From: Candidatus Zipacnadia bacterium
GTDB taxonomy: Bacteria > Armatimonadota > UBA5377 > JALGUK01
Reading direction: 5' to 3'
Assembly (NCBI GenBank): GCA_029820875.1
Contig: JALGUK010000248.1
Location: 1 to 6,251 of the forward strand
DNA: 6,251 bases
Under the pieces are notes generated by a model that saw nothing but the letters and a program-made list of their open reading frames with translations, made no database searches and was not told where the DNA came from. A program made the translations under genes and the position numbers. Numbering within the stretch: position 1 is the stretch's first letter; every line of letters begins with the position of its first letter. Positions 1 through 6,251 of the stretch are shown piece after piece.

Positions 1-1205
1 GATGACCAGCTCCCGGCCGTCGAAGGTGAGTGGCTTCGTGGTGAACTCTCCCCCTGCATAGGGCGCATTGACCGAGACGAAGCCGTCCAGTCGAATGGTC
101 CCTCGACGAAGCTGACAGGGTATGTCCTGCAGATGGTAGTGCTCGGTCCAGTAGAAAGAAAGCTCGTCGGGGGCAGTCTGGAGGAACCCCCAAGCAATCA
201 GGACATTGCGGTGGAGCCAGCAGTACTTGTCCAGGCCCGCTCGAATCCATGCCTCCATGAAACTGCGGTCGAAGTTGAGCCCATCGCGCGAGGACATGAA
301 AACGCCCTCGGAAAGCCCTGACTGAGGCACCTCCGGGAGCTTCTTGCGGTCGGGTACGAACCGCTTGGGGAAAGAGAGGAAGATGTGCGGGGCGCGGAAA
401 TAGGGAATGGTCGCATTGGTGTACAACTGCTCCATCGGGGTATCGCCGTACTTGCACAACTCCCGAGGCGTCCAGTGGATGAAATCCTTGGACGTGGATG
501 TGCAGATCGTCCGCACGCCGTCAATCCACTCGCGTATATATGCGCGATACTCGCCCCGCAGCGTGTCGTAGAATGCGAGTCCGCCGCGGTCGCCTGTCGT
601 CTCGATGACCGGTTCAGGCGACATGTACTCCCAGTGGATGAGGCGAGGGCGCGAATCGGCACCGATGCCAGCGCCTTGTAGCGCTGCTCAGGGAGGCAGT
701 CGGGGTTGGCGTCGATAAAGGGCATAAGGCCGCCCAAATTCCCTATGTCGAGAATGTTGTTCTCCTTGCTGCCATCGTATTCCACCAGGCCCAGGTTAGG
801 CCTCGTCCAGTGAATCCCATCCGTGCTCTCGGCGTAGCAAGTAACGCGCGGACCATAGACATTGGGATATTCAGACAGCGGGCGGTTGATGCCGCAGCCA
901 CGGTAGTACATGCGATAAATGTCGCCGTCCTGAAACACGCAGTGCGCCATGGAGACTTGGCCCTCCCAGGGGCGGTCGAAGGTCATGACCACCTCCCGCC
1001 TGACCGGCGAGTGAAGCTTGCGGGTGACTCCATCCATCGCGTCTATCAGGTACTCATCCACGAACAACTCCAGCCGGGAGCTTATGTTCAATGGGGCTTC
1101 CTCCTCTTGTGCGCCAGCGACCGTGAGTAAGCCGACAGCCCAATTCAATGCGAGACAGCCAGCGATAATGACTGCGACGGCTATGGACTTCTGACGGTGA
1201 TTCAC
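1..1205 (-). pseudogene. Exported GH43/GH32-like beta-propeller protein, frameshifted and cut by the left window edge
   Basis: Seen: a GTG start at 1205 follows a strong GAGGAGG site 8 bases away. The first ~35 residues form a signal peptide (positive start MNHRQK, long hydrophobic core, likely cleavage after VAGA). The mature part begins SRLELFVDEYLID and is clearly homologous to the second half of the large protein at 2631-5792. The reading frame is good to Ser189 (639-641). There the paralogue has 10 extra bases, and the correct frame continues one register over, beginning with the codons for Ile-His-Trp (631-639) and staying open without a stop to base 1. The original frame runs on to a stop at 198 with a Ser/Arg/Thr-rich tail of about 146 residues that resembles the out-of-frame reading of the paralogue, so that tail is not a real protein. 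By comparison about 76 C-terminal residues lie outside the window. Known: this family is a predicted five-bladed propeller related to GH32/43-type folds, usually annotated hypothetical. The substrate is unknown. Confidence 0.85.
637..641 (-). other. Site of a 10-bp deletion (frameshift) relative to the paralogue
   Basis: On the plus strand this copy reads ccagtggat followed directly by gaggcgagggc (631-650). The paralogue, around 3492-3521, reads ccagtgaat, then the 10 bases gccgtccggc, then gacgcgaaggc. The lost bases encode the end of a Ser codon plus Pro-Asp-Gly, the core of an Asp-box-like motif (SPDGIHW). Because 10 is not a multiple of three, the frame is broken. Protein similarity to the paralogue is continuous in one frame before this point and in the other frame after it, which places the lesion to within a few bases. 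Confidence 0.88.
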
Positions 1206-1213
1206 GAGGCCAA

Positions 1214-1220
1214 CCTCCTC
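1214..1220 (-). promoter_or_regulatory. Ribosome binding site for the left-end propeller gene
   Basis: The minus strand reads GAGGAGG, then 8 bases, then the GTG at 1205. This is close to a perfect Shine-Dalgarno sequence and decides in favour of the GTG start, which also gives a complete signal peptide. Confidence 0.75.
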
Positions 1221-1229
1221 AACATTTAT

Positions 1230-1251
1230 CCGACCGACTCAGTGCGGTCGG
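1230..1251 (-). other. Perfect 7-bp hairpin in the leader between the Kelch gene and the left-end propeller gene
   Basis: The arms ccgaccg (1230-1236) and cggtcgg (1245-1251) are exact inverted complements around an 8-base loop. The structure lies in the 128-base gap (1206-1333), and its near edge is 9 bases upstream of the GAGGAGG site. No U-tract follows in the direction of transcription, so a simple rho-independent terminator is unlikely. It could be a leader hairpin that affects translation or RNA stability, or chance in GC-rich DNA. I saw no convincing -35/-10 promoter or other element in the rest of the gap. Confidence 0.35.
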
Positions 1252-1333
1252 GACGCGAGCGAATAGAAGGCTGCGTCCTGTTTCGCCCTCGGATTTCCTA
1301 GCCGCCAAGGTCGACGTACAATACGCCTACGGA

Positions 1334-2578
1334 TTATTGGTCCGCAACGACTCCGACGATTTTTCCGATCTGGAAAGTCGCAGGATGCCACAGGCGCGGG
1401 CCGCCCTCACCGCCGAGGCAGTAAATCGTATCACCTGCGATGGCGGCGCTCGGGATTGATGTCTGTTCAATCAGGTGGTCGCCCGTACCCAGTTTGCCCG
1501 TTCGGGTATCGTACACGAGCACCGTATCCTCGAAGAAATCCTTGAACTCGAGCGCCTTCTCCGCTTCCGTATACACTTGTGTCCTGGTGCCGTCGAGGTT
1601 CCACGTCTCAGCATACTTATAACCGGCGAGCAGAATAATGTACCGATCATCGTAGGTGAGCGCCCGGCGATTTGAACCGTGAGGCATGTCGCGCAGACGG
1701 GACCACGCATCCCTGGCAGGATCATACACCCAACTGTCCACAGCGTTGTAATAGTTGAGGCCGTCTCCCGGGTTCAACGGCGCGTAAATGCCTCCGAGGC
1801 GGTACACCTTCCCTCTCGCCGCCGCAACTCCGGCATCGAACTGAGGCGAACCGGGACAATCCGCCAAGCGCTGCCAACCCGCATCAAGGTTGGTCGTGTC
1901 AAGAACCAGAAGCGCCCGGCTTACAGGACTGCCGTCCCGGCCGGCTTCGCTGTGGAAGTCGCAGCCGTCAGCCCCGGGCGCCTGGAAGAAGTCCGCCACG
2001 CCGAACAGGTAGATTTTCTTCCCGATCACCGCAGTGCTGTCAGAAGCGCCATAGACCGGCCAGGGGAGCCGGCAAGAGCGAAGCCTCCGCCATACCCACT
2101 TCCCGCGGCGTAGCTCGAGGCGATAGGTGTCCCGATACGTGAAGGGCCTGTCATAGTTGGTGCCGCCCATGACGTACATGGCATCATCCACGACTGCTAC
2201 GGCTCCCCCCTGCCGCGGGGGTCCGGGCATGTCGGCGATGCGTTGCCAGCCGGCATCCTCGTTCTCGGGGTCGAAAACGAATGTGAGTTTCGTGAAGCCG
2301 CTTTGCTCACCCCCGAAGGCATCGGGGTACTTGCTGAGGATGTCCAGAGGATAACGTGTGAACCCGCCAGCGGAGACAACCTTCCCGTGGAGGACGCCGA
2401 CGGCGGAGTCTTGAATGCCCATCGGGTAGTCTGGCCCCAGGCGCCACTGGATTTTCAGTATGGGCTTCAGCTCCGTTGGGGCGGCATAATCAGCTTCATC
2501 CGCCGCATAGGTTGCCGTCAATGCGAGCGCCATTGATGTCGCTACAAGCACTAGTCCAGCCTTACCTGTCAGGAACAT
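1334..2578 (-). CDS. Exported Kelch-repeat beta-propeller protein
   Basis: Seen: 414 aa from the ATG at 2578, which is preceded by GGAAAGGA with a 10-base spacer. Residues 1 to about 25 form a signal peptide (MFLTGKAG, hydrophobic core, Ala-rich cleavage region TATYAADE). Six Kelch-like blades follow, each marked by a hydrophobic strand ending in a Gly-Gly or Gly-like pair: near residues 71-72, 138-139, 192-193, 262-263, 318-319 and 389-390. The motif GWQR(I/L)AD(M/C)PG occurs twice, near 110 and 234, as expected between blades. Known: Kelch propellers are scaffolds; exported bacterial members include N-acetylneuraminate epimerase (NanM-type) and galactose-oxidase-like proteins. I cannot see a diagnostic active site, so neither function is assigned. 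Context: it lies 52 bases after the large fusion gene and before the second propeller copy, so it is probably co-transcribed with them. An in-frame upstream start at 2665 would overlap the preceding gene and destroy the signal peptide, so it is not preferred. Confidence 0.85.
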   Translation of the reverse strand: MFLTGKAGLVLVATSMALALTATYAADEADYAAPTELKPILKIQWRLGPDYPMGIQDSAVGVLHGKVVSAGGFTRYPLDILSKYPDAFGGEQSGFTKLTFVFDPENEDAGWQRIADMPGPPRQGGAVAVVDDAMYVMGGTNYDRPFTYRDTYRLELRRGKWVWRRLRSCRLPWPVYGASDSTAVIGKKIYLFGVADFFQAPGADGCDFHSEAGRDGSPVSRALLVLDTTNLDAGWQRLADCPGSPQFDAGVAAARGKVYRLGGIYAPLNPGDGLNYYNAVDSWVYDPARDAWSRLRDMPHGSNRRALTYDDRYIILLAGYKYAETWNLDGTRTQVYTEAEKALEFKDFFEDTVLVYDTRTGKLGTGDHLIEQTSIPSAAIAGDTIYCLGGEGGPRLWHPATFQIGKIVGVVADQ

Positions 2579-2588
2579 AGATGGACGT

Positions 2589-2596
2589 TCCTTTCC
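2589..2596 (-). promoter_or_regulatory. Ribosome binding site of the Kelch gene
   Basis: The minus strand reads GGAAAGGA ending 10 bases before the ATG at 2578. Together with the signal peptide that begins at that ATG, it selects this start over the longer in-frame alternative at 2665. Confidence 0.6.
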
Positions 2597-2630
2597 GAAA
2601 AGGTGCTTCAACAACTGCAGCCAACGCCAG

Positions 2631-4031
2631 CTACAACCGGAACCGGATGGAATACAGGTCCGCATCTTTCATCACAAGCCGCAGCCTGACGGCCTTCCCC
2701 GCAAGAGCGCTTACGTCCGAGCCGCCCTCCCAGGTAACGACTCGTTCGATCTCGTCCCCGTAAATCTCCGGGCACTGGGCCAGCGTGAAACCGTTGACGG
2801 GATTCCCTCCAGCATCCTGAATCTCCACCTGCACACTCCCGACCGCCGAGGTGGAGTAGTTGATGACCAGCTCGCGTCCTTCAAAAACCAGCGGCTTCGT
2901 CGTGAACTCGCCTCCTGCATATGGCGCGTTCACCGAGATGAAGCCATCCAGGCGCAGCGTCCCGCGCCGCAGTTGACAGGGCAGGTTTTCGTTCTCGTAG
3001 TGCTCCAGCCAATACACCGAAATCTCATCCGGGCCTGTCCGAAGAATACCCCAGGCGGGCATGTTGTTCCGCTCCACCCAGTTGTTGATGTCCAAGCCCG
3101 GCCGAATCCAGCCCTCCATGAAGCTGCGATCGAAGTTCACACCGTCCCGGGACGACATGAAGACGCCGTCTGACAGCCCGGGATGGGGGTAGCCGGCCCG
3201 CGTGCGCTGCGGCACAAACCGCATCGGAAACGAGAGAAAGATGTGCGGAGCGCGGAAGTATGGGATTGTCGCATTAGTGTAAAGGTGCTCCGGTTGCGTG
3301 TCTGCGTATCGGCACCATTCTGGGCTGGTCCAGTGGATGAAGTCCGGCGAGGTGCATGTGCGGACCGTTCGCACGCCGTTCGCGAAATCGCGGATGTAGG
3401 CCCTGTACTCCCCGCGGAACGTGTCGTAGAATGCCAGGTTGTGAGAGTCGAACGCCCCGTCAGTGATAACCGGGTCATCATGCATCTTCTGCCAGTGAAT
3501 GCCGTCCGGCGACGCGAAGGCCCAAAGCGGGCCGCCCGCGACAGCTTTGTATTGCTGCCCGGGCAGGCAGTCGGGGTTGGCATCCCTGAAGGGTGAGAAG
3601 TTGTGCGAGCCTGGGCCGTCCCAGATGATGTTATTCGCCTTGCTGCCTTCAAACTCGCACAGGCCAAGATTCGGCCTCGTCCAGTGTATGCCGTCCGTGC
3701 TCTCCGCATAGCAGACGACCTGCTTTCCGAACGTGTACTTCTCGAAGCTGGTCATCGGCAGACCGCGGTAGTACATGCGGTAGAGGTCTCCATCCTGAAA
3801 AACCGTGACATACGCAGACGCCGCCCCCTCCCACGGGCGGTCGTAGACGATGGCGACATTCTGCGGCTCCGGTGCATGCAATTCGCGTGTGACGCCGTCC
3901 ATCGTGTCAATCAGATATTCATCCACGAACAGCTCAAGCCGCGAGCCGATCTCCAGCACGCCGTTGTCTCCTTGCTGTCCCAGTGTCGCCCCCATACTCA
4001 AACTGAGAACCACACAAGCGATTGCCGCCAT
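2631..4031 (-). other. Propeller half of the fusion, with a possible internal start at 4031
   Basis: An in-frame ATG at 4031 is preceded by GAGG with a 5-base spacer (4037-4040) and would give a 466-aa protein, about the length expected for the intact left-end paralogue. It would begin MAAIACVVLSLSMGATLGQQ, which has the hydrophobic core and cleavage-like end of a signal peptide but lacks the usual Lys/Arg at the start. The region 2862 to about 3955 aligns with 1 to about 1110 at the DNA level, with only short gaps. Whether translation really starts here is unknown; the frame is open well upstream. Confidence 0.45.
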
Positions 4032-5792
4032 ATACGCCTCGCGTTCTGCCCCTTCGAGCGGCTTCGTATAGCCGTAATACGAACCCACAAATGCGACGCG
4101 TCCCTTGCCGACCTCGCCCACGACATAGACGGGATCGCCGAACGTATTCTCGATGATCACCGTGCCTTTAGGGCCGGGTTTGAAAATCATGTGGTCCCGG
4201 AACTCGGGCGTGAACGTCACACCAGGTTGAAGCTCGCCGAGCGCGGGATGTTCCCGGGCAATTCGCAGGTCCGTCTCCGCCACATGCCGCTCAGCCTCGA
4301 CATTCTGGGTCGGCCTGTCACGAACCGCGACCTCGGGGAACGGGCTTTCCATGAACCAGGCGGTGTCATGGGCCAGCATCAGCCCTCCTCCCTCTTCCAC
4401 ATACCTCCTGAGGGTCTTCGAGAACGGGCTGTCGGCCGGCAGTGATACGTTGTAATTCTGCAGCACGACCACGTCGAGCTGACGGAGATATTCGAGGGAG
4501 TTCCCCCTAAGCTCGTGCACCTCAAACTCCCCGGTCCCTTCGATCAGCCTATACATGCGCCCCTTCATCCCGTATAGGGCGATCTGGGGCTTGTCGGTCT
4601 TGCGGTCAAGCTCCGTGACGCCGTACTCGTCGCGGGTCACGCGCCTGCGGCGCCACAAGTCGAAGCGGCCCTCTGTTATGGCGCGGTTGGCCTGCGCGAA
4701 CTCGTGGAAGTACGCCTTATGGTCACGCTTGTGGTAGTTAGGTCCCTCATAGAAGACCCAGTAGCCGTCTGACACCTCCGATATCATTACCGCATTCTTT
4801 CCGCAAAACTCCGGGTCTGCGCCTGCGACAATGGGGTCAATCCCGCCGAGGTAGATTACCGGAATACCCGTCCCACGCGCGAACTTGATGTTGTCCGTCA
4901 GTTGCTTGCGGTTCGCCTGGAGAGATTGTTCGTGTGGTAGGAGAGCCGACGGACGCCCATAAGTGCAAGCATCGGCGAGGATAAGCGGCGCTCCGGGGGT
5001 GGCCCACTCGTGATAGACAGCCTCCTTGATAAATAACGTTCCCGGGGCGGGATAGACACAGAACTGAAACCGCGGATTGATGGCGTCCACCGCCCGGCGT
5101 AGCTTCCGGCACCGCGTCCGCCAACTATTGATCTGGAACTCTCTGAACTGCTCATGAAGACCCTGCTCGTTCAGCCACGCACTTCGCTCCGCCGGTGCGA
5201 GCTTGGGCAGCTTGATGCCGTTGGCGCGTGCAAATTCCTGCATAATCTTTGTGTCGTACGACAGAGCGTAGCAATTGCCTTGCTTCCTCGGGGCGTAGTT
5301 CTCATAATCGAGGAAGACGCCGATGAGTGATGGGACATCCACACTAATCTTGGCGTAGCCGGTGATAAGCTCGGTCATCCAATCCCAAAGCTCGTCCGAA
5401 TTCGGGCTGTAGAGGTCCTGCTCTACACCGCTGGCCCATACGAGCTTGCTGCCTTCGGGCGCATCCTCCCTGGCCGTGAGCGTCCCGCGCATCCAGGGCA
5501 TGTGATAGATGCCATATTTCTGCGCAAGCAGCGCCACCCTGCGAACGCGCGCCATGTCATTCCCGCCAATGCGCGGCGAAACCACGTTGAAGCCCGCCTC
5601 GGCGATCTCACGAACGTGGTCCTCTGTCATGTACCACCCTTCGGAGGCCATCAAAACCTTGTCCACCAGTATCCGCATCTTCTCGGTTCGTCCCAGCGCT
5701 TCTCGGTCCACCGTAGCATCCGACACGGCGAGAGCGCCCGCGACTACGGTAAGTAGCGTGAGCCTGAGCATCGTGCGAATCCCTGATGTCAT
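2631..5792 (-). CDS. Exported multidomain protein: TIM-barrel GH-like + GATase1-like + GH43/32-like propeller (apparent fusion)
   Basis: Seen: 1053 aa from the ATG at 5792 (preceded by AGGGGG, 10-base spacer); an in-frame GTG at 5837 adds 15 residues but has no ribosome site. Residues 1-25 look like a signal peptide (MTSGIRTMLRLTLLTVVAG...). Residues ~37-375 resemble a TIM-barrel glycoside hydrolase, with acidic motif GVFLDYENY (Asp162, Glu164) and a later YWVFYEGPNY (Glu349) as candidate, unproven catalytic residues. Residues ~400-582 resemble the class I amidotransferase/ThuA fold used as an accessory domain in GH42-type enzymes; the elbow reads GGGLMLAHD, with no Cys nucleophile, so it is probably non-catalytic. 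Residues 588-607 are a hydrophobic stretch like a signal-peptide remnant. Residues ~610-975 are a propeller with four Asp-box-like motifs (698-704, 761-767, 815-821, 881-887). Residues ~945-1053 form a beta-rich tail. The second half matches the gene at 1-1205. Function is probably extracytoplasmic glycan or glycoside processing, substrate unknown. Two adjacent genes joined by loss of a stop is the likeliest origin; misassembly is the alternative. Confidence 0.8.
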   Translation of the reverse strand: MTSGIRTMLRLTLLTVVAGALAVSDATVDREALGRTEKMRILVDKVLMASEGWYMTEDHVREIAEAGFNVVSPRIGGNDMARVRRVALLAQKYGIYHMPWMRGTLTAREDAPEGSKLVWASGVEQDLYSPNSDELWDWMTELITGYAKISVDVPSLIGVFLDYENYAPRKQGNCYALSYDTKIMQEFARANGIKLPKLAPAERSAWLNEQGLHEQFREFQINSWRTRCRKLRRAVDAINPRFQFCVYPAPGTLFIKEAVYHEWATPGAPLILADACTYGRPSALLPHEQSLQANRKQLTDNIKFARGTGIPVIYLGGIDPIVAGADPEFCGKNAVMISEVSDGYWVFYEGPNYHKRDHKAYFHEFAQANRAITEGRFDLWRRRRVTRDEYGVTELDRKTDKPQIALYGMKGRMYRLIEGTGEFEVHELRGNSLEYLRQLDVVVLQNYNVSLPADSPFSKTLRRYVEEGGGLMLAHDTAWFMESPFPEVAVRDRPTQNVEAERHVAETDLRIAREHPALGELQPGVTFTPEFRDHMIFKPGPKGTVIIENTFGDPVYVVGEVGKGRVAFVGSYYGYTKPLEGAEREAYMAAIACVVLSLSMGATLGQQGDNGVLEIGSRLELFVDEYLIDTMDGVTRELHAPEPQNVAIVYDRPWEGAASAYVTVFQDGDLYRMYYRGLPMTSFEKYTFGKQVVCYAESTDGIHWTRPNLGLCEFEGSKANNIIWDGPGSHNFSPFRDANPDCLPGQQYKAVAGGPLWAFASPDGIHWQKMHDDPVITDGAFDSHNLAFYDTFRGEYRAYIRDFANGVRTVRTCTSPDFIHWTSPEWCRYADTQPEHLYTNATIPYFRAPHIFLSFPMRFVPQRTRAGYPHPGLSDGVFMSSRDGVNFDRSFMEGWIRPGLDINNWVERNNMPAWGILRTGPDEISVYWLEHYENENLPCQLRRGTLRLDGFISVNAPYAGGEFTTKPLVFEGRELVINYSTSAVGSVQVEIQDAGGNPVNGFTLAQCPEIYGDEIERVVTWEGGSDVSALAGKAVRLRLVMKDADLYSIRFRL
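4037..4040 (-). promoter_or_regulatory. Possible internal ribosome binding site inside the fusion gene
   Basis: The minus strand reads GAGG, CGTAT, ATG (ATG at 4031). The spacing of 5 bases is short but workable. It may be a relic of the time when the propeller was a separate gene, or chance. Confidence 0.3.
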
Positions 5793-5802
5793 GGCATTCA
5801 CA

Positions 5803-5808
5803 CCCCCT
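5803..5808 (-). promoter_or_regulatory. Ribosome binding site that decides the start of the large gene
   Basis: The minus strand reads AGGGGG, then 10 bases, then ATG at 5792. The in-frame GTG at 5837 has no purine-rich site at a suitable distance, so the ATG is preferred. An in-frame GTG at 5801 sits too close to this site to use it. Confidence 0.5.
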
Positions 5809-5891
5809 GTGCGGATTATATTCGGAGCCTTGTTCACTCATTCGCGCCAGCGCTTGCGAGTCCTGCACTGCGGCGTTATCCTCAATGCATC

Positions 5892-6251
5892 CTACCTCTC
5901 CCCCATCCTCTTCGGCGGCGCAATGCCCTCAACGGGCCTCTTCACGCCCGGGTAGCCGTATTCCTCGCGCACGCGTAGCATGGTCTCATAACTTTCTATG
6001 GGCACGCCCTTGAAGATACAATTGCTGCTGGTGAAAAAGTATCCCCCGCGGTCTACGCCGCCGTACTCCAGGCAGTAGAGGGCGCTTTCGCGGATTTGCT
6101 CCGGCGTGCCTGAGTGAAGCGCCGCACATTCCACGTTCCCGAAAAGACACAGCCTGTCGCCATACAGCCGCCGGACCTCGCGGATATCCATTCCCGCTTG
6201 CGGGTCAATCGAGTGGATTGCGTCCACGCCGGTGCCGGCGATTTGGTCGAG
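5892..6251 (-). CDS. Uroporphyrinogen decarboxylase-like (URO-D/MtaA-type) protein, C-terminal part only
   Basis: Seen: 119 residues up to a TAG stop at 5892; the frame is open through the right edge (LDQIAGTGVDAIHSIDP...), so the gene starts outside the window and the in-frame GTG at 6227 is not a start. Landmarks of the URO-D superfamily C-terminal half are present: GVDAIHSIDPQAGMDI, then YGDRLCLFGNVE (the strand usually ending GN-V-D/E), then TPEQIRESALYCL, then the GGYFFTSSNCI loop and a final EYGYP. Known: true HemE decarboxylates uroporphyrinogen III, while many paralogues in this superfamily are corrinoid-dependent methyltransferases (MtaA, CmuA) or of unknown role. The Cys in SSNC (6018-6020) aligns by eye with the zinc-ligand Cys in the PGC motif of MtaA-type enzymes, hinting at methyl transfer rather than haem synthesis. 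It is probably cytoplasmic. It lies 99 bases before the preferred start of the next gene, so co-transcription is plausible. Confidence 0.8.
   Translation of the reverse strand, partial: LDQIAGTGVDAIHSIDPQAGMDIREVRRLYGDRLCLFGNVECAALHSGTPEQIRESALYCLEYGGVDRGGYFFTSSNCIFKGVPIESYETMLRVREEYGYPGVKRPVEGIAPPKRMGER

Noticed and set aside
198..638. C-terminal ~146 residues of the 335-residue open frame from 1205, read as a genuine Ser/Arg-rich tail
   Set aside because: The paralogue, read in the same wrong register, gives a similar Ser/Arg/Thr-rich string, while the other frame here matches the family. It is a frameshift by-product.
1252..1333. Possible promoter in the gap before the left-end propeller gene
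   Set aside because: TTG-like and TA-like words are present but none pair at a 16-18 base spacing with a credible -10 box, so no promoter is claimed.
2579..2665. Longer start for the Kelch gene at 2665
   Set aside because: It would overlap the end of the preceding gene, put 29 non-signal residues before a good signal peptide, and ignore the ribosome site before 2578.
3603..4445. Long plus-strand open frame (280 codons) opposite the large gene
   Set aside because: It lies entirely antisense to a strongly conserved coding region, has no recognisable family and is rich in Arg/His/Leu as expected for a GC-rich shadow frame.
5793..5837. GTG start at 5837 for the large gene
   Set aside because: No ribosome site precedes it and the added residues do not improve the signal peptide. 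The ATG at 5792 has a site at good spacing, although the longer form cannot be excluded.
5838..5891. Inverted bases around AGCGCT (cgccagcgcttgcg) as a terminator after the URO-D-like gene
   Set aside because: The stem is short and imperfect and lacks a following U-tract; similar palindromes are expected by chance in GC-rich DNA.
1..6251. CRISPR arrays, tRNA or rRNA genes, transposases, phage, toxin-antitoxin or other defence genes
   Set aside because: No short regularly spaced repeats, cloverleaf-like segments or matching protein families were seen. The long repeat present is explained by the paralogous propeller genes.

Overview
The window is about 58% G+C by eye. It carries four protein-coding loci, all on the minus strand, packed with gaps of roughly 50 to 130 bases. 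In transcription order (right to left) they are: (1) the 3' end of a uroporphyrinogen-decarboxylase-like (URO-D/MtaA-type) gene that enters from the right edge; (2) a very long exported protein (1053 aa from the preferred start) that joins a TIM-barrel glycoside-hydrolase-like domain, a class I glutamine-amidotransferase-like (ThuA/GH42-type) domain and a GH43/GH32-like beta-propeller domain; (3) an exported six-bladed Kelch-type propeller protein; (4) a second, separately encoded copy of the same GH-like propeller family, whose reading frame is broken by a 10-bp deletion and which runs off the left edge.

The combination of many exported carbohydrate-active-looking proteins, URO-D-like paralogues and the propeller family with the N-terminal motif LFVDEYLID is typical, from general knowledge, of heterotrophic bacteria of the Planctomycetota/Verrucomicrobiota/Lentisphaerota/Hydrogenedentota/Armatimonadota kind, often known only from metagenome assemblies. 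The phylum is an inference; no rRNA or marker gene is present. No tRNA, rRNA, CRISPR array, transposase or phage gene was seen.

The genes read as one accessory catabolic cluster. The signal peptides place the barrel, propeller and Kelch proteins outside the cytoplasm, plausibly acting on a glycan or glycoside. The URO-D-like protein is probably cytoplasmic and may belong to the same or an upstream unit. No substrate can be named from sequence alone.

Two structural events stand out. The 1053-aa protein looks like an in-frame fusion: its second half begins with what resembles the remnant of a signal peptide, and the rest matches the stand-alone copy at the left end. The left-end copy has lost 10 bp inside one of its Asp-box-like blade motifs and is either a recent pseudogene or an assembly or sequencing artefact. 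I see no recognisable defence or otherwise new system; the interest lies in this paralogue pair and its rearrangements. There is no gene-free stretch longer than 128 bases.
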